From DATHZQ01 sp035458525 (GTDB lineage: Bacteria; Actinomycetota; Acidimicrobiia; Spongiisociales; UBA5794), in contig DATHZQ010000007.1 in the NCBI GenBank assembly GCA_035458525.1, forward strand, positions 19,064 to 83,063: a stretch of 64,000 nucleotides of DNA, read 5' to 3'. The notes beneath the pieces are model-generated. The model was not told where the DNA came from. It did not search any database and was given only the letters and a program-made list of their open reading frames with translations. Position 1 is the first letter of the stretch, and each line of letters starts with the position of its first letter. Position numbers and translations under genes: made by a program. Positions 49,269-58,381 of this stretch are shown piece after piece.

Positions 49269-49817
49269 TTGCACCCCTTTGCGCTCGATGTCGACGTTCT
49301 CGATCGCATGCTGAACTTCGAGATCGCCGACGATCCTCACTACGCGGGATTCGAGTTTCAGGGCTTCTCGGACCCCGAGCACGGCGACGGCATCCTGGTG
49401 TTCCTCAACCGGCGCCGTGACGGCAAGATCGACCTCTACCTGGAGCGCGGGCTGCGAATAGACCCAGGCAACTACACCGTCGGCAACGGCATCGGCGAGT
49501 GGGTTGAAACCGACTTCGAGGTTGCCGCGCTCGACGTGAGCGACCGAGGCGTGACGGCGCAGGTGCGGTTCACCGACCTCGCCGGGCGGGCGGTCGAGGT
49601 GTCTGCCGGCGACGAGACTCGCGGCTGGAGCCCGCAAGGGTTGCCGCCGCTGATGACCATGGTGACTCGAGTCGCTTCGGTGTTCCGTACCTGGCCGACG
49701 ACCTATCGCTGGACCGCAACGATCACCGATCCAGACAAGCCCACGATGACCTCGCGGTGGGAGCGAACCGGCGGCGACCGCGGTGAGTCGTACCGTGCGA
49801 TGACCCGGAGTCGTTGA
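49269..49817 (+). CDS. Uncharacterised soluble protein
   Basis: The 182-aa protein is predicted as mostly beta strands (HYAGFEFQGFSDPEHGDGILVFLNRRRDGKIDLYLERGL, later EVAALDVSDRGVTAQVRFTDLAGRAVEV). It has no signal or membrane segment. TTG 49269 is taken as the start because the predicted first strand begins soon after. ATG 49308 is an alternative. No family is recognised. Confidence 0.6.
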   Translation: MHPFALDVDVLDRMLNFEIADDPHYAGFEFQGFSDPEHGDGILVFLNRRRDGKIDLYLERGLRIDPGNYTVGNGIGEWVETDFEVAALDVSDRGVTAQVRFTDLAGRAVEVSAGDETRGWSPQGLPPLMTMVTRVASVFRTWPTTYRWTATITDPDKPTMTSRWERTGGDRGESYRAMTRSR

Positions 49818-49820
49818 CCG

Positions 49821-50831
49821 CTACCCGTCGGCGATCAAGACCACCTTGCCCGCATAGCGGCCGTCGTCGATGAATCCATGCGCCGCCGCCGCATCGATGA
49901 GAGGGAAACGGGCGGCGATGATCGGTGACAGCTTGCCTGCGGCCAGCAGATCGATCAGCCCGGCCAGTGTCGTTCTGTAGAGCTGGTTGTTCTTGAGAAA
50001 ATCGGGAGTCGTCAAGGCCTTCTTGCCGTCTGGGATGATCGAGAGCAGACCCTTGGCGAGCAGGCTCGCCGGGATCACGCTTGCGCCATGATGCTTCGAT
50101 GCCGCTACGCCGAACCACACGAGCTTGCCACCGGTTCGCAGCGCTTCGTACGAGCGGATCAGTTGACGGCCGCCGCCGACCGGGTCGAAGACAACATCGA
50201 CGCCTTTTCCGGTGAGCTCGTGGATCCGGGCCACGACGTCTTCCGTGTGGTAGTCGATCGGTGTCGCCCCCAGCGTGGCCACGAGCTCGTGGTTGTGCGG
50301 GGATGCAGTGGCGTATTGCCGCAGCCCGGATAGGGCACCGAGCTGGAGGAGCGCAGTACCCACTCCGCCCGCCCCGCCTTGTACCAGGACGCGCTGACCG
50401 TCGGTGACCTCGGCAACGGTGTGCATGGCGACGTGTGCGGTTGTGTAGTTCGCCACCATGCACACCGCTTCCGCAGCATCGACATCGGCTGGAACGGGTA
50501 CCGCGTCCCGGGCCGGCACGCAGACGTACTCGGCGTAGCCACCGTTGTAGCCGAGCAGCGCTGCAACCCGGTGCTCGACCTGCAGTTCGGCGACGTCTTC
50601 GCCTACGGCATCGACGATGCCGACCACGTCGACGCCAGGAGTGAAGGGCGGCTTCGGGAACCCGAGGAAGCGACGCGAGCGCAGCATGACGTCGAGCCCC
50701 GAAATACCGGCTGCCTCGACGCGCACGCGGATTTCGCTCGCGGCCGGGTCAGGGATGCGTTCGGTGATCACCTGGAGGACATCGGGTCCGCCCCGTTTCG
50801 AGGCGACGATTCGGCGGTGTGTGTCGCGCAT
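49821..50831 (-). CDS. MDR-family quinone oxidoreductase
   Basis: The 336-aa zinc-free medium-chain reductase has RIVASKRGGPDVLQVITERIPDP at the start, then PGVDVVGIVDAVGEDVAELQVEHRVAAL and the cofactor loop RVLVQGGAGGVGTALLQLGAL near residue 140. ATG 50831 is preferred over ATG 50837 because AAAGGG then has normal spacing. It is the third such enzyme in 14 kb. It lies 120 bp beyond the ABC permease gene on the same strand and may be the last gene of the exporter transcript. Confidence 0.9.
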   Translation of the reverse strand: MRDTHRRIVASKRGGPDVLQVITERIPDPAASEIRVRVEAAGISGLDVMLRSRRFLGFPKPPFTPGVDVVGIVDAVGEDVAELQVEHRVAALLGYNGGYAEYVCVPARDAVPVPADVDAAEAVCMVANYTTAHVAMHTVAEVTDGQRVLVQGGAGGVGTALLQLGALSGLRQYATASPHNHELVATLGATPIDYHTEDVVARIHELTGKGVDVVFDPVGGGRQLIRSYEALRTGGKLVWFGVAASKHHGASVIPASLLAKGLLSIIPDGKKALTTPDFLKNNQLYRTTLAGLIDLLAAGKLSPIIAARFPLIDAAAAHGFIDDGRYAGKVVLIADG

Positions 50832-50952
50832 CAGCATCCCTTTTGTCGAGGCAGCAACGGACACGGTCGATGACGGGATGCGAGAGGACCAGGGGCGTCC
50901 GTCACGTTCTCGGAGCGGACGTCCCTGGTCCTGATGGCCGCGCGCCGTATCG

Positions 50953-51750
50953 TCAGCGGCGGCGTGTGTACCGCCGAGTCGCGAGGGGAGCGAACACGGC
51001 GATGATGATCGCCACCCACAGCAAGGTGTACAGCACCGGGTTCTGCAGCGGCCACACCGTCTGCTCAGGCGTCCCAGGCGGGATGTTGCCGAACAGCTCT
51101 CGTGCTGCCTGGGTGACGGCCGACACCGGGTTCCACTCGGCGAAGATCCGCAACGGTCCCGGCAGGTTCTCGGCTGGGACGAATGTGTTGGCAACGAAGG
51201 TGAGCGGGAAGATCACCATGAACGAGGCGTTGTTCACCACCTCCACGCTGCTGACCGTCAACCCGACGTACGCCATGATCCACGAGATCGCATAGGCGAA
51301 CAGCAGCAGGAGCCCGAAGCCGGCCGCGGCGCTGACGACGTCCGTGTGGATGCGCCAGCCGACGAGCAGCCCCGTGAGGGCCATGATGCCGAGCGACAGC
51401 GCGTTGTAGATCATGTCGCTTGCCGTCCTTCCGACGACGACGGCGCTGCGCGACATCGGCAGCGAGCGGAAGCGGTCGATGATGCCCTTCTGCATGTCGT
51501 CGGCCAGACCGGCACCGGTGAAGGTCGCCCCGAAGGTCAGCGTGAGGGCGAACGTGCCACCGATCAAGAACTCGCGGTACGAGCCGCCGGGAATGTCGAT
51601 CGAGCTGCCGAAGACGTAGCCGAACAACAACACGAACATGATCGGCGAGATCAACACCGAGACCAGCAGGTCCGGCACCCGGGTGATCTTCAGCACGTTT
51701 CGTTTGGCGACGGCGATGCCGTCTGACAGTGCGTACGTGAGCTCCTGCAT
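50953..51750 (-). CDS. ABC-2 type exporter, permease (DrrB-like)
   Basis: The 265-aa protein has six predicted membrane helices and the ABC-2 pattern of drug exporters: RNVLKITRVPDLLVSVLISPIMFVLLFGYVFG at the start and FPLTFVANTFVPAENLPGPLR near the end. It begins with ATG overlapping the ATPase stop (TGATG). Together with that ATPase it forms a DrrAB-type exporter for hydrophobic compounds, controlled by the adjacent TetR gene. Confidence 0.92.
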   Translation of the reverse strand: MQELTYALSDGIAVAKRNVLKITRVPDLLVSVLISPIMFVLLFGYVFGSSIDIPGGSYREFLIGGTFALTLTFGATFTGAGLADDMQKGIIDRFRSLPMSRSAVVVGRTASDMIYNALSLGIMALTGLLVGWRIHTDVVSAAAGFGLLLLFAYAISWIMAYVGLTVSSVEVVNNASFMVIFPLTFVANTFVPAENLPGPLRIFAEWNPVSAVTQAARELFGNIPPGTPEQTVWPLQNPVLYTLLWVAIIIAVFAPLATRRYTRRR

Positions 51751-52775
51751 CAGGCAACCTCCAGCAGTTCATGATCGTCAGACCGGTCCGACTCCTGGGC
51801 GGCGCCCGCTGTTTGCCCGGTGAGTGACAGGAAGACGTCGTCGAGGGTTGGGCGGCGTAGCCCGACGTCGCGGAGATGCACGCCGGCCGTGTCCAGCGCC
51901 CGCAGCGCCTGCGTCAATGTGGCGGCGCCGCCGGAGACGGGCACGGTGAGCGACCGTCCTTCGACGTGCGGGGTGTCGACGGCGAAGCGGCCGAGGATCA
52001 TCGTGGCGTCCTCGACGCTGGCGTTCGGATCGAGCGAGATCTCGATGCGTTCCCCACCGACGAGTGTCTTCAGCTCGTCTGCGGTGCCGCGAGCGATCTC
52101 GCGACCGTGATCGATGACGACGATGTCGTCAGCCAGCTGGTCGGCTTCCTCCATGTACTGCGTGGTCAGCAGCAGCGTGCGACCTCGATCGACGAGTTCG
52201 CGAATGACGTCCCAGAGATCGGTTCGGCTGCGCGGGTCGAGTCCCGTCGTGGGCTCGTCGAGGAACAGAACCGGTGGCTCTGCAACGAGCGCCCCCGCCA
52301 GGTCGAGACGGCGCCGCATGCCTCCCGAGTAGGTCTTGACGGCCCGGTCGGCGGCATCCTCGAGATGGAACCGCTCCAACAACTCGCGAGCCCGGCGCTT
52401 CGCCGTCTTGCCGCCGAGGCGGTAGAGCCGTCCGATCATCTCGAGGTTCTCGTGGCCGGTGAGCTGCTCGTCCACGGCTGCGTACTGTCCGGAGAGCCCG
52501 ATCCGCTTCCTCACCGAGGTCGGATCGGAGCGCAGATCCGCACCGGCGATGGTTGCGGTGCCGGCGTCCGGCTCGGTCAGCGTGGTCAGGATCGAGACGG
52601 CGGTCGTCTTGCCTGCCCCGTTGGGGCCGAGCAGACCCAGAACGGTGCCTTCGGGCACGTCGAGGTCGAGTCCGTCGAGTGCGGTGACTTCCCCGTATTG
52701 CTTCACGAGTCCGCGGGCTTGGATGCCGGTGCCGGGGACCGGGGATCGGTCCGGCGGGTGCAATGGTGTGGTCAT
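51750..52775 (-). CDS. ABC exporter, ATP-binding protein (DrrA-like)
   Basis: The 341-aa ATPase has Walker A LLGPNGAGKTTAV near residue 49, signature YSGGMRRRLDLAGALV, Walker B VLFLDEPTTGLD and H-loop LLTTQYMEEAD. The C-terminal RPTLDDVFLSLTGQ segment (the 'CREEM'-like DrrA end) marks daunorubicin-resistance-type ATPases. It is the first gene behind an array of four 13-bp TetR-type sites. Confidence 0.94.
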   Translation of the reverse strand: MTTPLHPPDRSPVPGTGIQARGLVKQYGEVTALDGLDLDVPEGTVLGLLGPNGAGKTTAVSILTTLTEPDAGTATIAGADLRSDPTSVRKRIGLSGQYAAVDEQLTGHENLEMIGRLYRLGGKTAKRRARELLERFHLEDAADRAVKTYSGGMRRRLDLAGALVAEPPVLFLDEPTTGLDPRSRTDLWDVIRELVDRGRTLLLTTQYMEEADQLADDIVVIDHGREIARGTADELKTLVGGERIEISLDPNASVEDATMILGRFAVDTPHVEGRSLTVPVSGGAATLTQALRALDTAGVHLRDVGLRRPTLDDVFLSLTGQTAGAAQESDRSDDHELLEVA

Positions 52776-52794
52776 GTGGATGCTCCCTCCTGTG

Positions 52795-52852
52795 CATACA
52801 GCGTATGCTTACGGTGTAAATGTACGCCGTAAGTTAGACCATACGCCGTAAG
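52795..52852. promoter_or_regulatory. Array of four 13-bp TetR-type sites before the ABC exporter
   Basis: CATACAGCGTATG (52795), CTTACGGTGTAAA (52808) and TGTACGCCGTAAG (52821) lie end to end. After 6 bp comes CATACGCCGTAAG (52840). All fit the TTAC-N3-GTAA half-site pattern of TetR operators in one orientation or the other. The array starts 20 bp upstream of the exporter ATPase start. Confidence 0.78.
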
Positions 52853-52923
52853 TCTGTCAAGGGGGCGAATCGAGGGTCATCCTGTGGGGGGTGTGCTTCG
52901 CTCCGTAGGGCGGTGCGAGGAGG

Positions 52924-53625
52924 TCAGTCTGCAGCGAGACGGCGGTCGAGGCCGTCGAGGAGGAGGTCGAGGCCGAACTCGAACTCGGTTTGGTCGTCGC
53001 ACCAACCGAGCGTGGTGTCGGGACCTTCGTGGGAGATCGCCTGCATCATGCCGACGATGTAGGGGAGTTGCTCGGCCATCTTGGCGAGCATGGCATCGGC
53101 TTCAGCGTCGTCCTCATCGCTGTCGGGGACGAACAACTCCTGGTTGAACCCAAGCGCTCGACTCCCGAGCGCATGCATCGCGTGGTGGGCGAGGTCGTAG
53201 GAGAATCCACCCTCGATGAGGATCCCGAGCAGCTTGTCGAAGTAGACGATCAGCGTCGGGCTCATTCGGGTGCGTGTCTCGAAGAGTGTGGGCGCCCAAC
53301 GATGCCGCAGCATGACCTTGCGAGCGGACAAGACTCGATCGCGAAGATTGGCCTTCCATTCCGCGGGCTCGCCGGCCACTTCGAATCCGCCGGAGGACAT
53401 GGCGATCTCGTGGACGATGGCGTCGATGACCCCGTCGAGAATCGCTTCCTTGTTGGCGACGTGGTTGTAGAGCGACATCGCCTTGACGCCCAGGCGCTCG
53501 GCCAGATTCCGCATGCTGAGCGCTTCGAGGCCCTGTTCGTCGGCCAGTTCGACGGCAGCTTCGAGCACCCGTTCCCGGCTCAGCGGGATCCGGCGTTCCT
53601 GGCTCTTCTCGGTTGCAGCGGTCAT
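52924..53625 (-). CDS. TetR-family transcriptional regulator (TetR_C type)
   Basis: The 233-aa regulator has the TetR HTH, RERVLEAAVELADEQGLEALSMRNLAERLGVKAMSLYNHVANKEAILDGVID, in residues 18-70, and a C-terminal ligand domain ending EFEFGLDLLLDGLDRRL. This is the TetR_C_1 type associated with drug exporters. ATG 53625 has GGAGGTG at proper spacing and is preferred over GTG 53646. The 13-bp motif near its own start and at two other promoters suggests that it represses itself, the exporter and the 43-kb operon. Confidence 0.92.
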   Translation of the reverse strand: MTAATEKSQERRIPLSRERVLEAAVELADEQGLEALSMRNLAERLGVKAMSLYNHVANKEAILDGVIDAIVHEIAMSSGGFEVAGEPAEWKANLRDRVLSARKVMLRHRWAPTLFETRTRMSPTLIVYFDKLLGILIEGGFSYDLAHHAMHALGSRALGFNQELFVPDSDEDDAEADAMLAKMAEQLPYIVGMMQAISHEGPDTTLGWCDDQTEFEFGLDLLLDGLDRRLAAD

Positions 53626-53653
53626 GCGCAGCCCACCTCCACGCACATCCTAA

Positions 53654-53666
53654 CGTACAGAGTAAG
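53654..53666. promoter_or_regulatory. Single TetR-type site upstream of the regulator
   Basis: CGTACAGAGTAAG matches the 13-bp motif in six to eight positions, with the same TAC-N3-GTAAG frame. It lies 28 nt before the ATG at 53625. It is a weaker copy than those at 52795 and 43023. Confidence 0.5.
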
Positions 53667-53711
53667 TCTGTGCCAGGTTCGAGTGCGGATCCCGCTTCGC
53701 GTGCGGCGTGC

Positions 53712-54683
53712 TCAGCGCCTCACTCGGAACACCTTGTACGGGCCGACGAATGGTGTGCCCAAGCGAGCATCCACCGTGTACACGGCGGGCCCGAATACCG
53801 CGGCGGTCGTCGGCGTCCGTGCGCCCGGCACCGGCAAGGTCTTCACCAGCACCTCCAAGCCCGTCAGCGGATCGAGCTCGATGACGGCAATCCGGCTCGC
53901 CATGTTCTCGACCACGTACAGCGTGCTGCCGGCTCGGGTCATTCCGTCCGGGCCGAGGAGCGGTTCGTGGAGGGGCGGTCCATACAACAGCGTTGCGTTC
54001 CCCGTTGCGGGGTCGACGTGGTAGAGCGAACCCAGCTCGTTGTGGACGACGATCAGGCCGTCCCCGCCAGGCATCGTCTCGATGCCGTTCAGGTTGGAGA
54101 AGTAGACGTCCTCGACGTCGACGGCGATCTCCTCGACGGCGTTCGGATCACTCGGGTCGGGCAGCGCGCCGCCTGCACCGAGCGCCACCTTGAAGAGCCG
54201 TGTCTCGCCGATGAAGCACGGTCCGCCCTGATCGCACACCGCAGTGCCCGAGTCGGTGAACCAGGCTGCCCCCGGCGAGACGATGACGTCGTTGATCAGC
54301 GATTCGCCCGGGTCGGTGAACCGGTAGGTGGCGAGCAGCGCACCGCTCTCACCGTCGTACACGCGTCCGGTTCCGGCGGCGGCGCCGGCGGCCCATACGC
54401 GGTTGGCCGGATCGACGTCGAGTCCAACCGTGCTGAACGGGAACGGTCCGGTCGGATCGGTGAAGACCGCACCCTGTCCGGTGCTCAGATCCCCTTTGTA
54501 GATGGTGCCGTCCGCCAGGCACCCGACGTAGAAGGTCGATCGCTCTCCCACGGCGATGCCCTCGGGGAAAAAGCCTTCGGGCAGGTCGATCTCGGACGGG
54601 AACTGGTTGTGGTCAGCGGCGGCCGGTACCGCGAACGCAACGAGATAGGCCATGGAGATGATGGTGATTGCCAATCTGCGCAT
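53712..54683 (-). CDS. Secreted SMP-30/gluconolactonase-like beta-propeller protein
   Basis: The 323-aa protein has a Sec signal (MRRLAITIISMAYLVAFAVPAAADH, cleavage near residue 23) and repeated propeller-blade patterns such as FPEGIAVGERSTFYVGCLADGTIYKGDL. Landmarks NDVIVSPGAAWFTDSG and LNGIETMPGGDGLIVVHNELGSLYHVD give the SMP-30-like Asn residues. There is no clear enzymatic metal set, so a binding function is possible. GGGAGGGC precedes ATG 54683. Confidence 0.82.
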   Translation of the reverse strand: MRRLAITIISMAYLVAFAVPAAADHNQFPSEIDLPEGFFPEGIAVGERSTFYVGCLADGTIYKGDLSTGQGAVFTDPTGPFPFSTVGLDVDPANRVWAAGAAAGTGRVYDGESGALLATYRFTDPGESLINDVIVSPGAAWFTDSGTAVCDQGGPCFIGETRLFKVALGAGGALPDPSDPNAVEEIAVDVEDVYFSNLNGIETMPGGDGLIVVHNELGSLYHVDPATGNATLLYGPPLHEPLLGPDGMTRAGSTLYVVENMASRIAVIELDPLTGLEVLVKTLPVPGARTPTTAAVFGPAVYTVDARLGTPFVGPYKVFRVRR

Positions 54684-54943
54684 CTTGCCCTCCCTGATGT
54701 TGCGGTCTCCGTGTGGAGACGAGCACCGGAGCACATGCGAGCGAAGCGATTGGCTGGGTCAATCGCGCCTGACCATCCGGCGACGGCACAGGTGCAAAGG
54801 TCCCCGCGGCGGCATGATCTGCGTTGCCCCCGGCCCCGCCGTCCGGGAGCCGGTAGCCTCTCGGTCACGCCATTGTGGAGTTCGGGTGCGGATCCCGCTC
54901 CGGCGTTCGGCGTGGCGAGGCGGCGGCCTTGGATCGGCGCAGC

Positions 54944-56107
54944 TCAGCGCGTCGTGGCGACTGCTCGGTTGAGCAGGTTGATGGCTTGCTCGATGATGGG
55001 CGGTTCCACGGCGATCGACATGCGTGCGAATCCGGCGCCGTGCCTGCCGAACCAGTGGCCTGGGCTGAGCGCAACGCCGGCTGCGGCGAGCCAGCTGACG
55101 AGCTCCGGCGCCTCGAGCCCGAGCCGGCGGAAGTCGAGCCATGCCAAATAGGTGGCCTCGTGGGGGAGGACGGCAATTGCTGGATCGAGATCCGTGCGCA
55201 GTCTCCGAATGTTCGTCGCCATGAGGTCCAGGAGGTCGTCGAGCCAATCGGCACCTTCCCGGTAGGCCGCCTCGAAAGCGGCCATTGAGAACACGTTGTT
55301 GCGAGTGAGGTGGAGCCGGTTGCTCAATTCCTCGAACGTCCCGGTGATCTCGGCGTCATCACTGACGAGCAGTGTGTCGCAGACACCGGCAAGACCGAAT
55401 GTCTTGATCGGTCCGTGGGTTGCTGCCCACCTGGCGCCGATGCCTTGCGCCGCGTTGGCGAGCGGCGTGAAAGAGTGCGGAGGGAGCGCGAGATCGGCGT
55501 GGATCTCATCCGCCACGATCACGACGTTGTTGGATGCGCAGATGCGCGCTACATCTCCGAGCTCTGTGGGCGACCACAGCCGGCCTACGGGGTTGTGAGG
55601 GTTGCAGAGAATGAGCACGCGGGTCGACCTCACAGACGCCAGCTCGGCGAGACGGTCGAGGTCCATGCGATATCCGTCCGGGCCCAACAGGAGAGGGTTG
55701 CGTACCACGCGACGATTCGATGCCGTGATCAGCGGTTTGAAGTCGGTGAACACGGGCGGCTGGATGATGACGCCATCGCCCTCCTCTGTCAGCTCATTGA
55801 GCAATACACCGATTGAGGTGCCCACGCTCGGGCTGACAATGGTGCCGCACCCCTCGCCGTCCCATCGATGCCGGGTGCCCATCCAATCCCAGAACACTGC
55901 CTTCAGGCTGTCCGGTCGGACCTCGTAGCCGTACCAGCCGCGGTGGGCACGCCGTTCGATTGCGGCGCGGATCGCAGGGGCGAGCGGAAGATACGGTTCG
56001 GCGACCCACAACGGGAGCAGGTTGCGCTCGCCGAAGAGCTGCTCGAGACGATCGCTGCTCGGCCCCAGAGCGTTGGGGTGGTCGAAAGCTCCTTCGGATC
56101 CCGACAT
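54944..56107 (-). CDS. MalY/PatB-type PLP-dependent aminotransferase/C-S lyase
   Basis: The 387-aa protein follows the MalY/PatB pattern: LLPLWVAEPYLPLAPAIRAAIERRAHRGWYGYE, then TIVSPSVGTSIGVLLNELTEEGDGVIIQPPVF. ILCNPHNPVGRLWS carries the conserved Asn/Pro, followed by VIVADEIHADLALPPHSFTPL and the lysine in GPIKTFGLAGV. Such enzymes act as cystathionine beta-lyases or aminotransferases. ATG 56107 matches the family start. Confidence 0.9.
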   Translation of the reverse strand: MSGSEGAFDHPNALGPSSDRLEQLFGERNLLPLWVAEPYLPLAPAIRAAIERRAHRGWYGYEVRPDSLKAVFWDWMGTRHRWDGEGCGTIVSPSVGTSIGVLLNELTEEGDGVIIQPPVFTDFKPLITASNRRVVRNPLLLGPDGYRMDLDRLAELASVRSTRVLILCNPHNPVGRLWSPTELGDVARICASNNVVIVADEIHADLALPPHSFTPLANAAQGIGARWAATHGPIKTFGLAGVCDTLLVSDDAEITGTFEELSNRLHLTRNNVFSMAAFEAAYREGADWLDDLLDLMATNIRRLRTDLDPAIAVLPHEATYLAWLDFRRLGLEAPELVSWLAAAGVALSPGHWFGRHGAGFARMSIAVEPPIIEQAINLLNRAVATTR

Positions 56108-56233
56108 CCTGCGAGTCTGACACATTGTTGCCTGGCTCGGAATCCGCCGCTGCACGGAACGTGGAGCGCCGTCAGCCCGGCCATCGGCGAACCTAGACCT
56201 GACTAGATCCGGGCAGCTCGCCGCCGCTGTGGT

Positions 56234-56866
56234 TCAGCTGATCGTCGCTGCGTTGAACGTGTAGTTGAACCGGATGCAGAAGATCGCCACGGTCGCATAC
56301 TCCGAGAGATCGACGTCGGCGGGGATCTCGTAGTTCTGGTTGCCCTGGTTGCCCTTGAGCTCACCGAGGTCGAGGAAACCGTCTACGTGGTATGCATCGC
56401 GGTCGTCGACGAGGCCGGAGGGGCTCAGGATCACCCGCAAGTCCGGGCCGTTGGACACGTCGAGGTTCTCGAATCGGATGACCCTCGTGCCGTCTTCGAG
56501 TTCGATGAGGAACACGTCGCCGGTGCCGTCCTTGCCCGGCGACTCCAGCTCGGACTGGTGGAGCACGACTGGACCGGCGGGGACGGTGGTGGTCGTGGTC
56601 GTCGAACTCGTCGTGGTCGTCGTCGCGGCTGCGTCGTCAGTGGCGACGGTCGTCGTCGTTGGAGGTGCCGTCGTGGTCGGCGGCGAGGTGGTCGAGCTTG
56701 CCGCAGCTGCGACAGGGGAGCTGAAACCTTCCAAGCTCTCGTCGACTTGCTCGTCGATGAACAGCTTCTGCGGCTCGAACCAGACGACGACGAACACCGC
56801 CAGCGCCACCGCCCCCAGCGCGCCGGCTGCGGCCAACCCCCGATGCTCTCTGATCCAATTCCGCAT
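56234..56866 (-). CDS. Membrane-anchored DM13 domain protein
   Basis: The 210-aa protein has one N-terminal membrane helix (GLAAAGALGAVALAVFVVVWF, about 10-30) and a Thr/Pro-rich extracellular linker (about 50-95). A C-terminal DM13 domain follows, with FLIELEDGTRVIRFENLDVSNGPDLRVILSPSG and the conserved Cys in VAIFCIRFNYTFNAATI. DM13 is thought to take part in redox or electron transfer through this cysteine. It is transcribed away from the MFS gene. Confidence 0.9.
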   Translation of the reverse strand: MRNWIREHRGLAAAGALGAVALAVFVVVWFEPQKLFIDEQVDESLEGFSSPVAAAASSTTSPPTTTAPPTTTTVATDDAAATTTTTSSTTTTTTVPAGPVVLHQSELESPGKDGTGDVFLIELEDGTRVIRFENLDVSNGPDLRVILSPSGLVDDRDAYHVDGFLDLGELKGNQGNQNYEIPADVDLSEYATVAIFCIRFNYTFNAATIS

Positions 56867-57140
56867 GTCTGCTCCTCGATGTTGATGCTCGAACAGAAAC
56901 GCTCGCGACACCCCCTGTTCTTTCAGAACATTCTGTGAACGAGGAATCCCGCTCGATGCCGACCTGATTCCAGTCGAACCGCGGCGGTTAGCGGGCATTT
57001 CGTTGGCGCGGCGCTACCCGGCTCCTCGAATGAGAACAGCTGCTGATCGGTGGACGTCGTGGTTGGGCTTGGTGGCAAGTCCGGTCCGTTCCCGCTGCGC
57101 CGCCGTCGTCGGCCCGGTCGACGTCTGTCAGAATCGCGTG

Positions 57141-58358
57141 ATGCAAGAGCGGCAGCGTCGAGGCGAGTTCCTCGCCTTGATGGCGGCGGCGACGGCGACG
57201 ATTGCGATCGCCATCGACGCCATGCTGCCTGCCTTTGGCGACGTCCGCACCCACTTCGGCCTCTCCGCAACCGCCTCCGAGACGGCGCTGATCATCACCG
57301 TGTTCATGGGCGGGCTCGGCATCGGCCAGGTCGTGTACGGACCACTTGCGGATCGGTTCGGCCGCAAGCCCATCTTCATGGCCGGCCTCCTGCTCTACGT
57401 CGTGGCGGGTTTCGCAACGGCCCTCGCTCCATCGCTCGAGCTGCTCATCGCCGGGCGATTCCTGTGGGGCATCGGAGCGGCCGGCCCGCGCGTCGTCTCG
57501 CAGGCAATGTTGCGTGACCGCTTTCGCGGGGACGAGCTGGCGCGGGCGATGGCGGTCATCCTCACCATGTTCCTGATCGTGCCGACCGTGGCGCCGGCCC
57601 TGGGGCAAGCGATTCTCGCGCTCGGGTCATGGCGATTCACCTTTGCGGTCGGGCCGGTGTTTGCCACGCTGGTGGCCCTCTGGTCGACCCGGGTCACCGA
57701 GTCGCTCGACCCGTCGCAGCGGCGTCCGCTCGACCTGCGCTCCATCGGTCGCGGAGTCGGCGAGGTGCTCGGAACTCGATCCGCCGCCGGCAACACCGTG
57801 GCCCTGACGGCGATGTTCGCCGCGTTTCTCCCGTATCTCGCTTCGGGTGAACGAATGTATGGCGAGATCTATGACCGCGGTGAGCAGTTCTTCCTCTGGT
57901 TCGCCGCAACGTCGATCGTGATGGCCGGGTTCACGCTGGGGATCAGCAGAGTCGTCGATCGTCGGGGGACCCGGAGGACGACCAGGGGCGTCCTGGTGCT
58001 CCTCGTCGGCGTTGCCCTGGTGAATGTGATCGGCACCGTCGCCGCCGCAGGCGTTCCGAGTTTTGCGTTCTTCTTCATCGCCACGACGCTGTTGGTGGCT
58101 CTGAACACGGCGCTGTCGCCGCTCCTCACCTCGCGGGCGCTGCACGACGTCGGCCACGTCGCCGGAACTGCAGCGTCGACGATGGGTGCGATCAGCTTCG
58201 TTGGATCCTCGTTGCTCTCGCCCATCGTGGACGGAGCCATTGCCACGATGATCACGCCGTTTGCCGTCGGCTACCTGATCTTTGCGCTCGTGGCAGCCGT
58301 GGCGGCGGCCTGGGCAGACCGATCTGAACGAATCCGCGAGCCGGCCATCTCCGGCTGA
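57141..58358 (+). CDS. Bcr/CflA-type MFS multidrug exporter
   Basis: The 405-aa protein has twelve predicted membrane helices. The MFS signature GPLADRFGRKPIFMAGLLLY lies between helices 2 and 3, GRFLWGIGAAGPRVVSQAMLRD near residue 100, and TAASTMGAISFVGSSLLSPIV near the end. The Bcr/CflA group exports drugs or metabolites by proton antiport. ATG 57141 is preferred over the far upstream start of the open frame. The tandem SnoaL gene begins 23 bp later on the same strand. Confidence 0.9.
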   Translation: MQERQRRGEFLALMAAATATIAIAIDAMLPAFGDVRTHFGLSATASETALIITVFMGGLGIGQVVYGPLADRFGRKPIFMAGLLLYVVAGFATALAPSLELLIAGRFLWGIGAAGPRVVSQAMLRDRFRGDELARAMAVILTMFLIVPTVAPALGQAILALGSWRFTFAVGPVFATLVALWSTRVTESLDPSQRRPLDLRSIGRGVGEVLGTRSAAGNTVALTAMFAAFLPYLASGERMYGEIYDRGEQFFLWFAATSIVMAGFTLGISRVVDRRGTRRTTRGVLVLLVGVALVNVIGTVAAAGVPSFAFFFIATTLLVALNTALSPLLTSRALHDVGHVAGTAASTMGAISFVGSSLLSPIVDGAIATMITPFAVGYLIFALVAAVAAAWADRSERIREPAISG

Positions 58359-58381
58359 GCACGAGCCATGAAGGAGTGAGC

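Noticed and set aside
53676..54910. Shared GTGCGGATCCCGCT near 53680 and 54890
   Set aside because: A 14-base match near two gene ends is too short to call a repeat family in such GC-rich DNA.
56891..56940. GAACAG...CTGTTC and CAGAACATTCTG in the DM13/MFS intergenic region
   Set aside because: These short inverted repeats could be operators, but there is no second copy in the window and no regulator nearby.
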